64,000 nucleotides of DNA, taken from contig CALABV010000174.1 in the NCBI GenBank assembly GCA_937886325.1, positions 11,162 to 75,161 on the forward strand, written 5' to 3'. The notes below the pieces were generated by a model that searched no databases, had not been told where the DNA came from, and worked only from the letters and a program-made list of their open reading frames with translations. The stretch's first letter is position 1, and each line of letters begins with the position of its first letter. A program made the translations under genes and the position numbers. This document shows, piece by piece, positions 44,739 to 53,860 of the stretch. The DNA is from an uncultured Geobacter sp. Its GTDB lineage: Bacteria; Desulfobacterota; Desulfuromonadia; Geobacterales; Geobacteraceae.

Positions 44739-47249
44739 ATGAATAGATTTCTGAGCATTGATGATAATGGGCACGACCTTGAAAAGATTCTGAATCTCCT
44801 TCGGGAGCATGGCTATGCGGGCCATGAAGTCACCGAAGAAATGTCGAAGGTCAATCATGTGGTGCGTGAGGATGAAAACCGCTTCCGTCTGATGGTCGAA
44901 ACGGCGGAGGAGGGGGTCTGGCAGGTGGACCGGGAGTGGAGGACCACGTACGTCAATCGGCGCATGGAGCGGATGCTCGGCTGCGAGCCCGGTTCCATGC
45001 TGGGTTCGCACATCAATGATTTCATGGATGATGAAGGCCGCCGTGCCGTGCGGGAATATATGTGCCGTCGCGAAAAGGGGATCCGGGAAGTCCATGATTT
45101 CAGGTTCGTCCGCCGTGACGGCTCCCTGCTCGATGCTCTGGTCAGCGCAAACCAGCTTATCGACGAACAGGGCCACGTGGTCGGCAGTATCGCAATGGTG
45201 ACGGATATCACCGACCGAAAGCGGACCGAAAGCGTCATGGCCGCGCGCATGCGGCTTCTCCAGTTCGCCGCGACACATACCCTGGACGAACTGCTTGAGG
45301 CCACACTGGACGAGGCGGAAAGGCTGACGGGCAGCGTCATCGGTTTTTACCATTTCCTGGAACCCGATCAAAAAACTCTGTCGCTCCAGAACTGGTCGAC
45401 CGGAACGAAGAAGGAGTACTGCAAGGCGGAAGGGAAAGGGCGCCACTATGACGTTTCGGCCGCGGGTGTCTGGGTGGACTGTATCCATGAACGCCGGCCG
45501 GTGATCCACAATGACTATGCATCCCTGCCCCACCGCAAGGGATTGCCGCCGGGTCACGCGCCGCTGATCCGGGAACTGGTGGTGCCGGTTTTTCGCGGCG
45601 AAAAAATCGAGGCGATTTTCGGTGTGGGAAACAAGGCGCGCGACTATACTCCCCAAGACGTGGAAACAGTCTCGCTTCTGGCCGATCTCGCCTGGGGGAT
45701 CGTCGGGAGCAAGCAGGCGGAGCGTGAGCGGCTTGCCAATCTCAGCTTTTTTGAAAGCATCGACAAGGTCAACCGGACCATTCAGGGCGCCGGCGATCTG
45801 GACGCCATGCTGAGAGATGTTCTCAACGCCGTGCTCTCCATATTCGATTGCGACCGGGCGTATCTTATGTACCCGTGCGATCCCGATGCGGATTCGTGGT
45901 CGATACCGATGGAGAGCAGCAAACATGAATACCCGGGGGCCTTTGCACTAAGGACTACGATGTCCATGACGGAAGAGGTTGCGGGTACCCTTCGTGCCTT
46001 GCTTGCGTCCGACGGCCCCGTGAAATTCGGTTCCGACGCCGAACAGGCTCTTCCGCCGGAGGTATCGGAACGTTTCGGGTTCAAGAGTTTCATGGCAACG
46101 GCCCTGTATCCGAGAGTGGGCAAGCCATGGCAGTTCGGGATTCACCAGTGCTCGTACGCTCGGGTCTGGACGCCCGACGAGGAAAGGCTGCTTCAGGAGA
46201 TCGGGAGGCGACTGGGCGACGGTCTCACCGGCATGCTGGCGTACCGCGACCTTCGCCAGAGCGAGGAGAAGTTCCGGGTGCTGGCGGAGACCTCCCCCGC
46301 GGCCATCGTTCTCCACCAGGGCGGCAAGTTTCTCTATGTCAATCCGGCAACCAGCGAAATTACGGGATTCAGCCAGGAAGAGCTCCTGGAAATGGATTTC
46401 TGGGAATTGTCCTCGGAGGAATGTCGGGACATGGTTCGTGAACGCAGTCGGGCGCGCCTGCGGGGCGAGCAGGTCCAGTCACAGTATGAGCACAAATTTA
46501 TTACCAGGAGCGGCGAGGAAAGATGGGTGCTCGTCTCGGCCGGAAACATCGAGTACCGCGGCGCGCCGACCGTTATTACCACCCTCCTTGACATTACCGA
46601 GACTAAGCGGGCCGAAGAGAAAATACGCGTTGCCCTCGCCGAAAAGGTGGTCCTGCTGAAGGAAGTGCATCACCGGGTCAAGAACAACCTGCAAATTATT
46701 TCTTCACTTCTCGATCTTCAATCCGATTATATACATGAGGGTGAATCCAGGAGGTACATCAAGGAAAGCAAGAACCGAATAAATTCCATGGCCCTCGTGC
46801 ATGAACGGCTGTACAAGTCGGAAAATCTTTCCTACATCGACTTTACCTCCTATGTGGAGGAATTGGTCGCTTCCCTCCACTGTTCGTCCATGGAAGGTCC
46901 GGAGAGGATCGGGGTGAAGCTGGAGATGGGGGATATCGAGTTGGGCATTGACGAGGCTATCCCGTGCGGATTAATAATTAGCGAGCTGGTTTCCAACTCT
47001 CTGAAACATGCGTTTCCCGGTGATCTGAGAGGGGAAATCCTGATTCGCGGCGCCAGGGAGGGGGAAGGCGTCATCTGCCTCTCCGTCGCCGATACCGGAA
47101 TCGGTCTTCCGCCCGGCTTCGACCTCCTCGCCACCGAGACGCTGGGGTTGCAGATTGTGGATCTGCTGAGCAGGCAGTTGCATGGTACTGTTGAGATGCG
47201 GGGGGATCACGGCGTTGCCGTTACCATACGGTTTCCCGTGAAAGAATGA
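44739..47249 (+). CDS. PAS/GAF sensor histidine kinase (HisKA_2 type), array gene 5
   Basis: 836 residues. Residues 1-35 (RFLSIDDNGHDLEKILNLLREHGYAGHEV) again resemble a truncated receiver start. Then a PAS (about 45-165), a GAF domain (about 170-325, with STGTKKEYCKAEGKGRHYDVSAAGVWVDC and VPVFRGEKIEAIFGVGNK), a second GAF-like domain (about 335-505), a PAS (SEEKFRVLAETSPAAIVLHQ, about 510-625), HisKA_2 (H644/H645) and HATPase_c (SELVSNSLKHAF, DTGIGLP). There is no PocR domain and no membrane helix. It follows gene 4 after 60 bases. Confidence 0.88.
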   Translation: MNRFLSIDDNGHDLEKILNLLREHGYAGHEVTEEMSKVNHVVREDENRFRLMVETAEEGVWQVDREWRTTYVNRRMERMLGCEPGSMLGSHINDFMDDEGRRAVREYMCRREKGIREVHDFRFVRRDGSLLDALVSANQLIDEQGHVVGSIAMVTDITDRKRTESVMAARMRLLQFAATHTLDELLEATLDEAERLTGSVIGFYHFLEPDQKTLSLQNWSTGTKKEYCKAEGKGRHYDVSAAGVWVDCIHERRPVIHNDYASLPHRKGLPPGHAPLIRELVVPVFRGEKIEAIFGVGNKARDYTPQDVETVSLLADLAWGIVGSKQAERERLANLSFFESIDKVNRTIQGAGDLDAMLRDVLNAVLSIFDCDRAYLMYPCDPDADSWSIPMESSKHEYPGAFALRTTMSMTEEVAGTLRALLASDGPVKFGSDAEQALPPEVSERFGFKSFMATALYPRVGKPWQFGIHQCSYARVWTPDEERLLQEIGRRLGDGLTGMLAYRDLRQSEEKFRVLAETSPAAIVLHQGGKFLYVNPATSEITGFSQEELLEMDFWELSSEECRDMVRERSRARLRGEQVQSQYEHKFITRSGEERWVLVSAGNIEYRGAPTVITTLLDITETKRAEEKIRVALAEKVVLLKEVHHRVKNNLQIISSLLDLQSDYIHEGESRRYIKESKNRINSMALVHERLYKSENLSYIDFTSYVEELVASLHCSSMEGPERIGVKLEMGDIELGIDEAIPCGLIISELVSNSLKHAFPGDLRGEILIRGAREGEGVICLSVADTGIGLPPGFDLLATETLGLQIVDLLSRQLHGTVEMRGDHGVAVTIRFPVKE

Positions 47250-47358
47250 ATACGATGTGAACCTGAAAGGGTCTGAAATGAAAACACCTTCTACTGGCGC
47301 AGGGGCAACGCAACCGATGACGAGCACCGAAGGCCGCTCCGGATATAAGGAGAATCCC

Positions 47359-48621
47359 ATGGATACGGAGCCGGTCGCGGAAAAGCCGGGAAGGATACTG
47401 ATTGCGGACGACAGCGCCGCCAATCTTCGACTGCTGTCCGGGATCCTCACCGACCGCGGATATTCGGTCAGGGAGGCATCCGACGGCGCGGAAGCGTTGA
47501 GACTGGCGCGGGCGGAGCTGCCGGACCTCATCCTGCTGGACGTCATGATGCCGTTTCTGGACGGCTTCAAGGTGTGCCAGTTTCTGAAAAGCGATGCCGC
47601 GACCCGTGACATCCCGGTTGTCTTCATGACCTCCCTCACGGAAACGCGCGACAAGGTCAAGGGGTTCCAGATGGGGGCCGCGGATTATATTCCCAAACCG
47701 TTCCAGTCCGAGGAGATCCTTGCGCGGGTGAAGACCCTTCTGTCCCTGCATGCCATGCGCAGGAGGCTGGAAGCGAGGAACGCGGAATTGCAGCGGACCA
47801 ATGATGAGTTGGCAAGCGTCAATTCCGCCCTGTCCCGGGAAATTACGGAACGAAAGCTGGCCGAAGAGGCATTGAAGCAGTACCGGGAAAGCCTTGAAGT
47901 GCTGGTGAAAGAACGCACGCACGAGCTTGCCCGCACGAATTCAAGCCTGAAAGCCGAGATTGCGGAGCGTGAAAGGGCCGAGGAGAAGGTCCGCGCTTCT
48001 CTGAAGGAAAAGGAAATCCTCCTCAAGGAGATCCATCACCGGGTTAAGAATAATCTGCAGATAATATCCACCCTCCTGGACCTCCAGAGCGATCATGTCC
48101 TGGACGAGCAGTCGCTGCGCTATTTCCGGGACAGTCAGGACCGGATCAAGTCCATGGCGCTGATCCATGAGAAGCTCTACCAGACCAGGGATTTCATCTC
48201 CATCAACTTCGGGGAATATATCGCGAATCTGGTAAAATACCTTTTCAACTCCTATGTCACCGAGCCCGGGAGAATTTCCCTTGTCCTCGATGTAGCGCCC
48301 GCGACCCTCGAGATCGACCAGGCAATCCCGTTCGGGCTGATCGTAAACGAACTGGTGTCCAACTCTCTGAAATACGCTTTCCCCGGTGAACGGCGCGGAG
48401 AGATAACCGTGAAGCTCAGCGCGAAAGAGGATGACGGCATCGAGCTCCAGGTGAAGGATGATGGTGTCGGGTTGCCTCCGGGGCTTGATATCGAAAAAAC
48501 AGACTCGTTGGGCCTGCAACTGGTCAGCATGCTGGTCAGGCAGATAGGGGGAGAGATCGAGCCGGGGCACGAAGGGGGCACGTCATTTACGATTCGATAC
48601 CGCGGAGAACACCGCGAGTGA
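47359..48621 (+). CDS. Receiver-coiled-coil-histidine kinase (HisKA_2 type), array gene 6
   Basis: 420 residues from the ATG at 47359, which has TAAGGAG at good spacing; in-frame starts at 47257, 47278 and 47317 would add a low-complexity tail. A complete receiver domain (RILIADDSAANLR, phospho-Asp D61 in LLDVMMP, TSLTE, KPF) is followed by a long coiled coil (about 130-215), HisKA_2 (LLKEIHHRVKNN, H226/H227) and HATPase_c (NELVSNSLKYAF, DDGVGLP). A receiver-first kinase could be a phosphorylation target of the other kinases in the array, integrating their signals; that is inference. Confidence 0.9.
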   Translation: MDTEPVAEKPGRILIADDSAANLRLLSGILTDRGYSVREASDGAEALRLARAELPDLILLDVMMPFLDGFKVCQFLKSDAATRDIPVVFMTSLTETRDKVKGFQMGAADYIPKPFQSEEILARVKTLLSLHAMRRRLEARNAELQRTNDELASVNSALSREITERKLAEEALKQYRESLEVLVKERTHELARTNSSLKAEIAERERAEEKVRASLKEKEILLKEIHHRVKNNLQIISTLLDLQSDHVLDEQSLRYFRDSQDRIKSMALIHEKLYQTRDFISINFGEYIANLVKYLFNSYVTEPGRISLVLDVAPATLEIDQAIPFGLIVNELVSNSLKYAFPGERRGEITVKLSAKEDDGIELQVKDDGVGLPPGLDIEKTDSLGLQLVSMLVRQIGGEIEPGHEGGTSFTIRYRGEHRE

Positions 48622-48762
48622 CACGTTCGGCGGATAACCGGTTACGTGACGCGGAAAGTCCTCCGGCACGGCGCCGTGTTATTCCCGTGGAGATTTCCTT
48701 GAATGCGAAAGCTGCTATACTTCTTTCATTAGTCGATGAACCCGCGGTTCAGGGGGTAGGGT

Positions 48763-51700
48763 ATGAACAAGGCATCGTCCGCTGATTCAGCCGCCAGAAT
48801 CCTGGTTGTTGAAGATGAGCTGATAATCGCGAAGGGAATACAGAAGAGATTGCAGGCATTGGGGTATTCCGTCGCCGGCGCCGCGATTTCAGGCGAGGAG
48901 GCAGTTGACAAGGCCCTCGATCTGCTCCCGGACCTGGTCTTGATGGATATAAATCTCCAGGGCGGGATGGATGGTGTTGCGGCCGCGGAAAGAATCAGGT
49001 CTCAGGCCGACATCCCGGTTATCTATCTTACCGCCTACGCGGACGCCGACACGCTGGAAAGGGCGAAGGTTACCGAACCGTTCGGGTACATCGTCAAGCC
49101 GTTTCAGGATATTACTCTTCAATCGTCCATCGAGATGGCTCTTTACAAGCACTGCATGGAGAGCCGCCTGCGGCGGAGCGAGCAATGGCTCGCCACGATT
49201 CTGCGGAGTGTCGGCGACGGGATTATCGCAACCGACACGGCGGGTCGGGTAACCTTTCTCAACCCCGTTGCCCTGGGATTGACCGGATGGAATGAGGCGG
49301 CGGCCCTGGGGAAGGAACTTTCGGAGATCTTTCTCCTCAAGGATGAGGAGACGGCCGAGAAGGTCGGAGAGATGGCGGCAAAGGTTCTGGGGACCGGCGA
49401 ATCCGTCAGGCTGCCCGGTACGCCCATCCTGCTGTCACGGGACGGGAGGGAGTTTCCCATTGAAGCGACGGCCACCCCTTTTTCCGGTGTCCAGGGAGGC
49501 AACATGGGCCTCGCTCTCGTATTTCACGACATCACGGAACGTGTCGGATTCGAGGAGGCGCTGCGACAATCCGAAAGGATCCTTTCCATCAAGAACCAGA
49601 TTGCCAATATCTTTCTGGCCATCCCCGACGAGGAGATGTACGGGGAGGTCCTGGGCCTGATCCTGCGGATCATGGAGAGCAGGTACGGATTCTTCGGGTA
49701 TGTTGACGTAAACCGGGACTTCGTCGTCCCTTCCCTTACCTTGGATGTCTGGGAAGAATGCAGGGTTGCCGGAAAGAGCCTCAGGTTTCCGGAAAAGGAA
49801 TGGGTGGGATTCTGGGGGCGCGCGCTCAGGGAGTGCAGGAGTTTCACGTCCAACGGTCCCTTCACCGTTCCCGAAGGACACGTTGAGCTGTCGTCCTTGC
49901 TGGTTGTGCCCGTCTCGTTCCGGCAGGAGAGCATCGGGCTGATCGCCGTTGCCAACAAGGAAAACGGCTTTTCCGAAGAGGACCGGGAGTTGCTGGAATC
50001 CCTGTCTTCCCGCATCGCCCCGATCCTGCAGGCGCGTCTGCAGCGGGACCGGGAGGAGCATGAACGGAAGCGGGCAGAAGATGAACTGCATAAGTCGGTA
50101 GTGTTCCTGAGAGCGGTCTTCGATGCCATTCCCGACCTGTTTTCCATCATCGATCGGGACCACCGCATCGTTCTCTCCAATTACCATGGCGGTTTCGACT
50201 ATGTGCCGGAGGATATCCGTGACGGCTTTCCTCACTGCTATAATGCCTACTACGGAAGGGATGTCGTCTGCGAGCCGTGCCACGCCGTTGAAGTATTCGC
50301 CACGGGGAAAACGGTGCTTCGCGAGAAATTCAACCCGCAAATCGGCTATCTGGAGATCCGCTCCTTTCCCATTTTCGACGATACGGGCGAGGTAATCCTG
50401 GTCGCGGAACATGTCCACGATATAACGGCGCGAAAGGTTGCCGAGGAGGCCCTTGCAGGCGAAAAGGAGCGACTTGCGGTCACGCTCCGATCCATCGGTG
50501 ACGGCGTTATCACCACGGATACGGGGGGGATGATCGTCCTGCTCAACAAGGTGGCCGAGGAACTGACCGGCTGGAGTCAGGAGGAGGCGCGGGGGAGGCG
50601 TCTGTCGGAGGTGTTCCGCATTATCGGCGAGAAGAACCGGCAGCCGTGTCCGGATCCCGTGGAGCGGGTCCTGACGACCGGGCTCACGATTGAGCTCGCC
50701 AATCATACCATTCTTGTTTCGAGGGACGGGAAAGAACGGATAATCGCCGACAGCGCCGCTCCTATCCGGGATCGGGAGAGCCGGGTGGTGGGCGCGGTGC
50801 TGGTCTTCCGTGATATCACGGAGAAACGGAAGATGGAGGAGGAGCTTCTGAAGTCCCAGAAGCTGGAATCCATCGGTGTCCTGGCGGGCGGCATAGCCCA
50901 TGATTTCAACAACCTCCTTACGGCCATCCTTGGAAATATTTCTCTGTCCAAGATGTACGTATCCGAAGGGGACAAGGTCCACCAGAAGCTGGTCGAGGCG
51001 GAGAAGGCATCCCTGCGGGCGCGGGATCTGACCCAGCAGTTGCTGACCTTTTCACGGGGCGGCGCTCCGGTGAAAAAGACTGCAGCCGTCACCGACATCA
51101 TCAGAGACTCTGTCGCATTCACCCTGAGCGGGTCCCGGGCGACCTACCGCTTCTCCATCGCCGATGAGCTGTGGCCGGTGGAGGTGGACGAGGGCCAGAT
51201 GAGCCAGGTAATCAACAATCTGATCCTCAATGCCGATCAGGCCATGCCGTCGGGCGGTGTCATCGAGGTGGGCTGTTCGAACCTTACCGTTGGTGTCGAC
51301 AGCCTGCTGCCGCTCCGGAACGGGCGGTATGTGGTGATAACCATCAAGGATCAGGGGATCGGCATTCCCGATGAGGCGCTTCCGCGCATATTCGACCCGT
51401 ACTTCACTACCAAGAAAGACGGAAAGGGTCTCGGCCTTGCCACGGTCTACTCCATTGTCAGGAATCATGACGGGCATATTTCCGTTCATTCCACGCCGGG
51501 CGTTGGAACGACCTTTACCATCTACCTCCCGGCCGCCGGAGCGGGGGCGATCGATCTCGGGCCGGAGGAAACGGAGGACCATACCGGCAAGGGAACCGTG
51601 CTTGTAATGGATGACGAGGAAAACATCAGGGATGTGGCCGGCGAGATGCTGAAATTCATCGGCTATGACGTGAAATTCGCCGGGGACGGGGAGGAGGCTG

Positions 51701-51963
51701 TGCTCCTCTACCGGAATGCCTGGGAGTCCGGCGTACCGTTTGTCGCCGTGCTCATGGACCTCACCATTCCGGGTGGAATGGGCGGGAAAGACGCCGTCAG
51801 GATTCTGCGCGATATTGACCCCGGAGTGAAGGCCATCGTTTCCAGCGGCTATTCAAATGACCCGATTATGGCCGATTACCGCGCGTACGGATTCAGCGGC
51901 ATCATCACCAAGCCCTACAAGCTGGGAGACCTCAGAAAGATGCTGGCAGCGGTGACCGGCTGA
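48763..51963 (+). CDS. Hybrid sensor histidine kinase with two receiver domains, array gene 7
   Basis: 1066 residues. N-terminal receiver (ILVVEDELIIAKGI, D62 in LMDINLQGG), PAS (about 135-255), GAF (about 270-425), PAS with C503-E-P-C506-H507 (about 440-560), PAS (about 565-690), a classical HisKA (LAGGIAHDFNNLLTAILGN, H713), HATPase_c (NNLILNADQAMP, KDQGIGIP, KGLGLATVYSIV) and a C-terminal receiver (VLVMDDEENIR, D999 in LMDLTIPGG). Its kinase core differs from the HisKA_2 type of the other six, so it is a neighbour rather than a recent copy. Cytoplasmic. The ATG follows GGGGGTAGGGT; 141 bases separate it from gene 6. Confidence 0.92.
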   Translation: MNKASSADSAARILVVEDELIIAKGIQKRLQALGYSVAGAAISGEEAVDKALDLLPDLVLMDINLQGGMDGVAAAERIRSQADIPVIYLTAYADADTLERAKVTEPFGYIVKPFQDITLQSSIEMALYKHCMESRLRRSEQWLATILRSVGDGIIATDTAGRVTFLNPVALGLTGWNEAAALGKELSEIFLLKDEETAEKVGEMAAKVLGTGESVRLPGTPILLSRDGREFPIEATATPFSGVQGGNMGLALVFHDITERVGFEEALRQSERILSIKNQIANIFLAIPDEEMYGEVLGLILRIMESRYGFFGYVDVNRDFVVPSLTLDVWEECRVAGKSLRFPEKEWVGFWGRALRECRSFTSNGPFTVPEGHVELSSLLVVPVSFRQESIGLIAVANKENGFSEEDRELLESLSSRIAPILQARLQRDREEHERKRAEDELHKSVVFLRAVFDAIPDLFSIIDRDHRIVLSNYHGGFDYVPEDIRDGFPHCYNAYYGRDVVCEPCHAVEVFATGKTVLREKFNPQIGYLEIRSFPIFDDTGEVILVAEHVHDITARKVAEEALAGEKERLAVTLRSIGDGVITTDTGGMIVLLNKVAEELTGWSQEEARGRRLSEVFRIIGEKNRQPCPDPVERVLTTGLTIELANHTILVSRDGKERIIADSAAPIRDRESRVVGAVLVFRDITEKRKMEEELLKSQKLESIGVLAGGIAHDFNNLLTAILGNISLSKMYVSEGDKVHQKLVEAEKASLRARDLTQQLLTFSRGGAPVKKTAAVTDIIRDSVAFTLSGSRATYRFSIADELWPVEVDEGQMSQVINNLILNADQAMPSGGVIEVGCSNLTVGVDSLLPLRNGRYVVITIKDQGIGIPDEALPRIFDPYFTTKKDGKGLGLATVYSIVRNHDGHISVHSTPGVGTTFTIYLPAAGAGAIDLGPEETEDHTGKGTVLVMDDEENIRDVAGEMLKFIGYDVKFAGDGEEAVLLYRNAWESGVPFVAVLMDLTIPGGMGGKDAVRILRDIDPGVKAIVSSGYSNDPIMADYRAYGFSGIITKPYKLGDLRKMLAAVTG

Positions 51964-52029
51964 GGCGCTGTGTCGGCCTGAACCGCGTTTTCCCTTTCAA
52001 ACCCCCGGTATCCGTGCTACTTTCTCTCC

Positions 52030-53709
52030 ATGTCGTGGAAAATCAAGGAGAAATACCGGAAAATCCTCGCGGCTGAACAGGGAACGTTTCTCAAGAACTG
52101 GGGCGGCAAGCTGGCGGTCTGCCTCGTCTATCCAAATCACTACGCGACAGCCATGAGCAACCTGGGGTTCCAGGCTGTCTACTCCCTGTGCAACGACTTT
52201 CCCGATGTTGTCTGCGAACGTGCCTTTCTGCCGGACGCGGCCGAAATGAAGGAATATGAAAAGACCGGCTCTCCCCTCCTCTCCCTGGAGTCCCAACGCC
52301 CTGTCTCCGATTTCGACGTTGTCGCCTTTTCCGTCTCCTTTGAAAACGACTACCTGAATCTGCCGATACTCCTCGGGCTTTCAACCATCCCCCCTTTTTC
52401 GACGGAACGGGGCGCCGCATTCCCTCTCATCATTGCAGGGGGCGCCGCCCTGTTCCTGAACCCGGAGCCGGTCGCGGACCTGCTGGATATCGTCTGCGTC
52501 GGGGAGGGAGAGGCCATCCTCCCCGCCTTTCTGGAATTGCTGCGTACGGAACGGAACGTCGATCGGAGGGAATTGCTTGCCCGTGCGTCCCTTCTGCCGG
52601 GAGTCTATGTGCCGTCGCTGTACGAGATTTCCCATGACGGCTGCCGCGTTACGGCCATAACGGCGCACGGCGGCGCCCCCTCCCGCGTGCGACGCGCATG
52701 GGAGGAGGATCCGGGAGGATCGGTTGCCTCGTCCACCCTCTTTTCCCCCGGCACGGAATTCTCCGACATGTACCTGATTGAAGTGTCCCGCGGCTGTCCC
52801 AGGGGGTGCCGGTTCTGCGCCGCCGGTTTCATCTACCATCCCTACCGGCGCCGTCCCCTGGAACTGCTCATGCGAGAGGCGGAACGGGGGCTTGCCGTAA
52901 AGGACCGGATCGGCCTGGTCGGCGCTGCGGTCTCCGATCACCGTGATCTGGGCGAGCTGTGCCGTTTTATTGCCGACCGGGGTGGAAAGGTCTCCATCTC
53001 GTCGCTGCGCATCGATGCGCTGGATAACGATCTTCTGGATGTCCTCCATTCCGGGGGGCATAAGACGGTGGCCCTTGCCCCGGAGGGGGGCTCCCAGCGT
53101 CTCAGGGACCTGATACGGAAGGGCATCGATGAGGACCAGATCCTGAGGGCCTGCGACATCCTCATCGGCAGGGATATCCTGAACCTGAAGCTGTACTTCA
53201 TCATCGGTCTCCCCACGGAAACCATGGATGACCTGGAGGAAATGGTCGAACTGGTGGCAAAGATCCGGGAGAGAGTGATTGCCGCCGCCAGGAAGAACCG
53301 GCGGCTCGGCTCGATACTCCTTTCCGTCAATCCGTTCATCCCGAAGCCGTTCACTCCGTTTCAATGGTGCGGCATGGAGGCGATGCCTTCTCTGGAGAAG
53401 AAGTATGCGTACCTGCGGCGTGCCGTCGGAAAGCTCTCCAACGTGAAAATTCAGACGGAAAGCCTCCGGGAGTCGTATCTCCAGGCACTCCTCTCCCGAG
53501 GGGATCGACGGCTCGCGGCCCTGCTGGTTGCGTCGGGGAAAGCGGGGGGGATAAAGCGGGCCGCCAGGGAACTCGCCATTGATACCGATTACCTGGTTTC
53601 CCGAACGATACCTCTCCAGGAGATACTCCCCTGGGATCTCATCGACAGCGGCGAACGGGAGAGGTTGGTGGAGGAGTATGAGAAGGCATTCGGGAACCGG
53701 AGTGACTGA
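52030..53709 (+). CDS. Radical SAM protein with N-terminal B12-binding-like domain
   Basis: 559 residues. The first 190 (AVCLVYPNHYATAMSNLGFQAVY, VAFSVSFENDYLNLPILL, GGAALFLNPEPVADLLDIVCVGEGE) resemble the cobalamin-binding-like domain of TIGR03960-type proteins. The radical SAM core has the cluster motif C-P-R-G-C-R-F-C in EVSRGCPRGCRFCAAGFIYHPYRRRP, then APEGGSQRLRDLIRKG and LKLYFIIGLPTETMDD. Substrate is unknown; related proteins act in RNA modification or methylthiolation, but no TRAM or UPF0004 domain is visible. It stands alone between the kinases and smc. Confidence 0.88.
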   Translation: MSWKIKEKYRKILAAEQGTFLKNWGGKLAVCLVYPNHYATAMSNLGFQAVYSLCNDFPDVVCERAFLPDAAEMKEYEKTGSPLLSLESQRPVSDFDVVAFSVSFENDYLNLPILLGLSTIPPFSTERGAAFPLIIAGGAALFLNPEPVADLLDIVCVGEGEAILPAFLELLRTERNVDRRELLARASLLPGVYVPSLYEISHDGCRVTAITAHGGAPSRVRRAWEEDPGGSVASSTLFSPGTEFSDMYLIEVSRGCPRGCRFCAAGFIYHPYRRRPLELLMREAERGLAVKDRIGLVGAAVSDHRDLGELCRFIADRGGKVSISSLRIDALDNDLLDVLHSGGHKTVALAPEGGSQRLRDLIRKGIDEDQILRACDILIGRDILNLKLYFIIGLPTETMDDLEEMVELVAKIRERVIAAARKNRRLGSILLSVNPFIPKPFTPFQWCGMEAMPSLEKKYAYLRRAVGKLSNVKIQTESLRESYLQALLSRGDRRLAALLVASGKAGGIKRAARELAIDTDYLVSRTIPLQEILPWDLIDSGERERLVEEYEKAFGNRSD

Positions 53710-53820
53710 TGTGCCGGACAAGGGTTCACAGTCAAGGCTGTACCGTGGCTGTCAATGAAACCTGCTGATATTTAAAGAAAAGACGTCTCCGCGGAACCGA
53801 CATTCCGTAAAATCTTTGCC

Positions 53821-53850
53821 TTTACAAGAAAAGCCCCCCTTTGCTACTAT
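53821..53850 (+). promoter_or_regulatory. Candidate smc promoter
   Basis: TTTACA at 53821-53826, an 18-base spacer and TACTAT at 53845-53850. Transcription would begin only 3 to 5 bases before the ATG at 53861, which has no visible ribosome site. Confidence 0.5.
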
Positions 53851-53860
53851 TACCGCGTTC

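Noticed and set aside
42915..45926. Very long (about 1000-codon) open frame on the minus strand across two kinase genes
   Set aside because: It is antisense to two clearly coding genes and its translation shows no recognisable domain; such frames arise from GC-rich codon use on the other strand.
50269..50283. c-type heme attachment in the hybrid kinase (CEPCH)
   Set aside because: The protein has no signal peptide or membrane helix, and c-type heme is attached outside the cytoplasm; kept only as a cysteine-pair observation.
34514..51963. Kinase array as a phage or integrative element cargo
   Set aside because: No integrase, transposase, attachment repeats or tRNA junction, and base composition looks like the surrounding chromosome.
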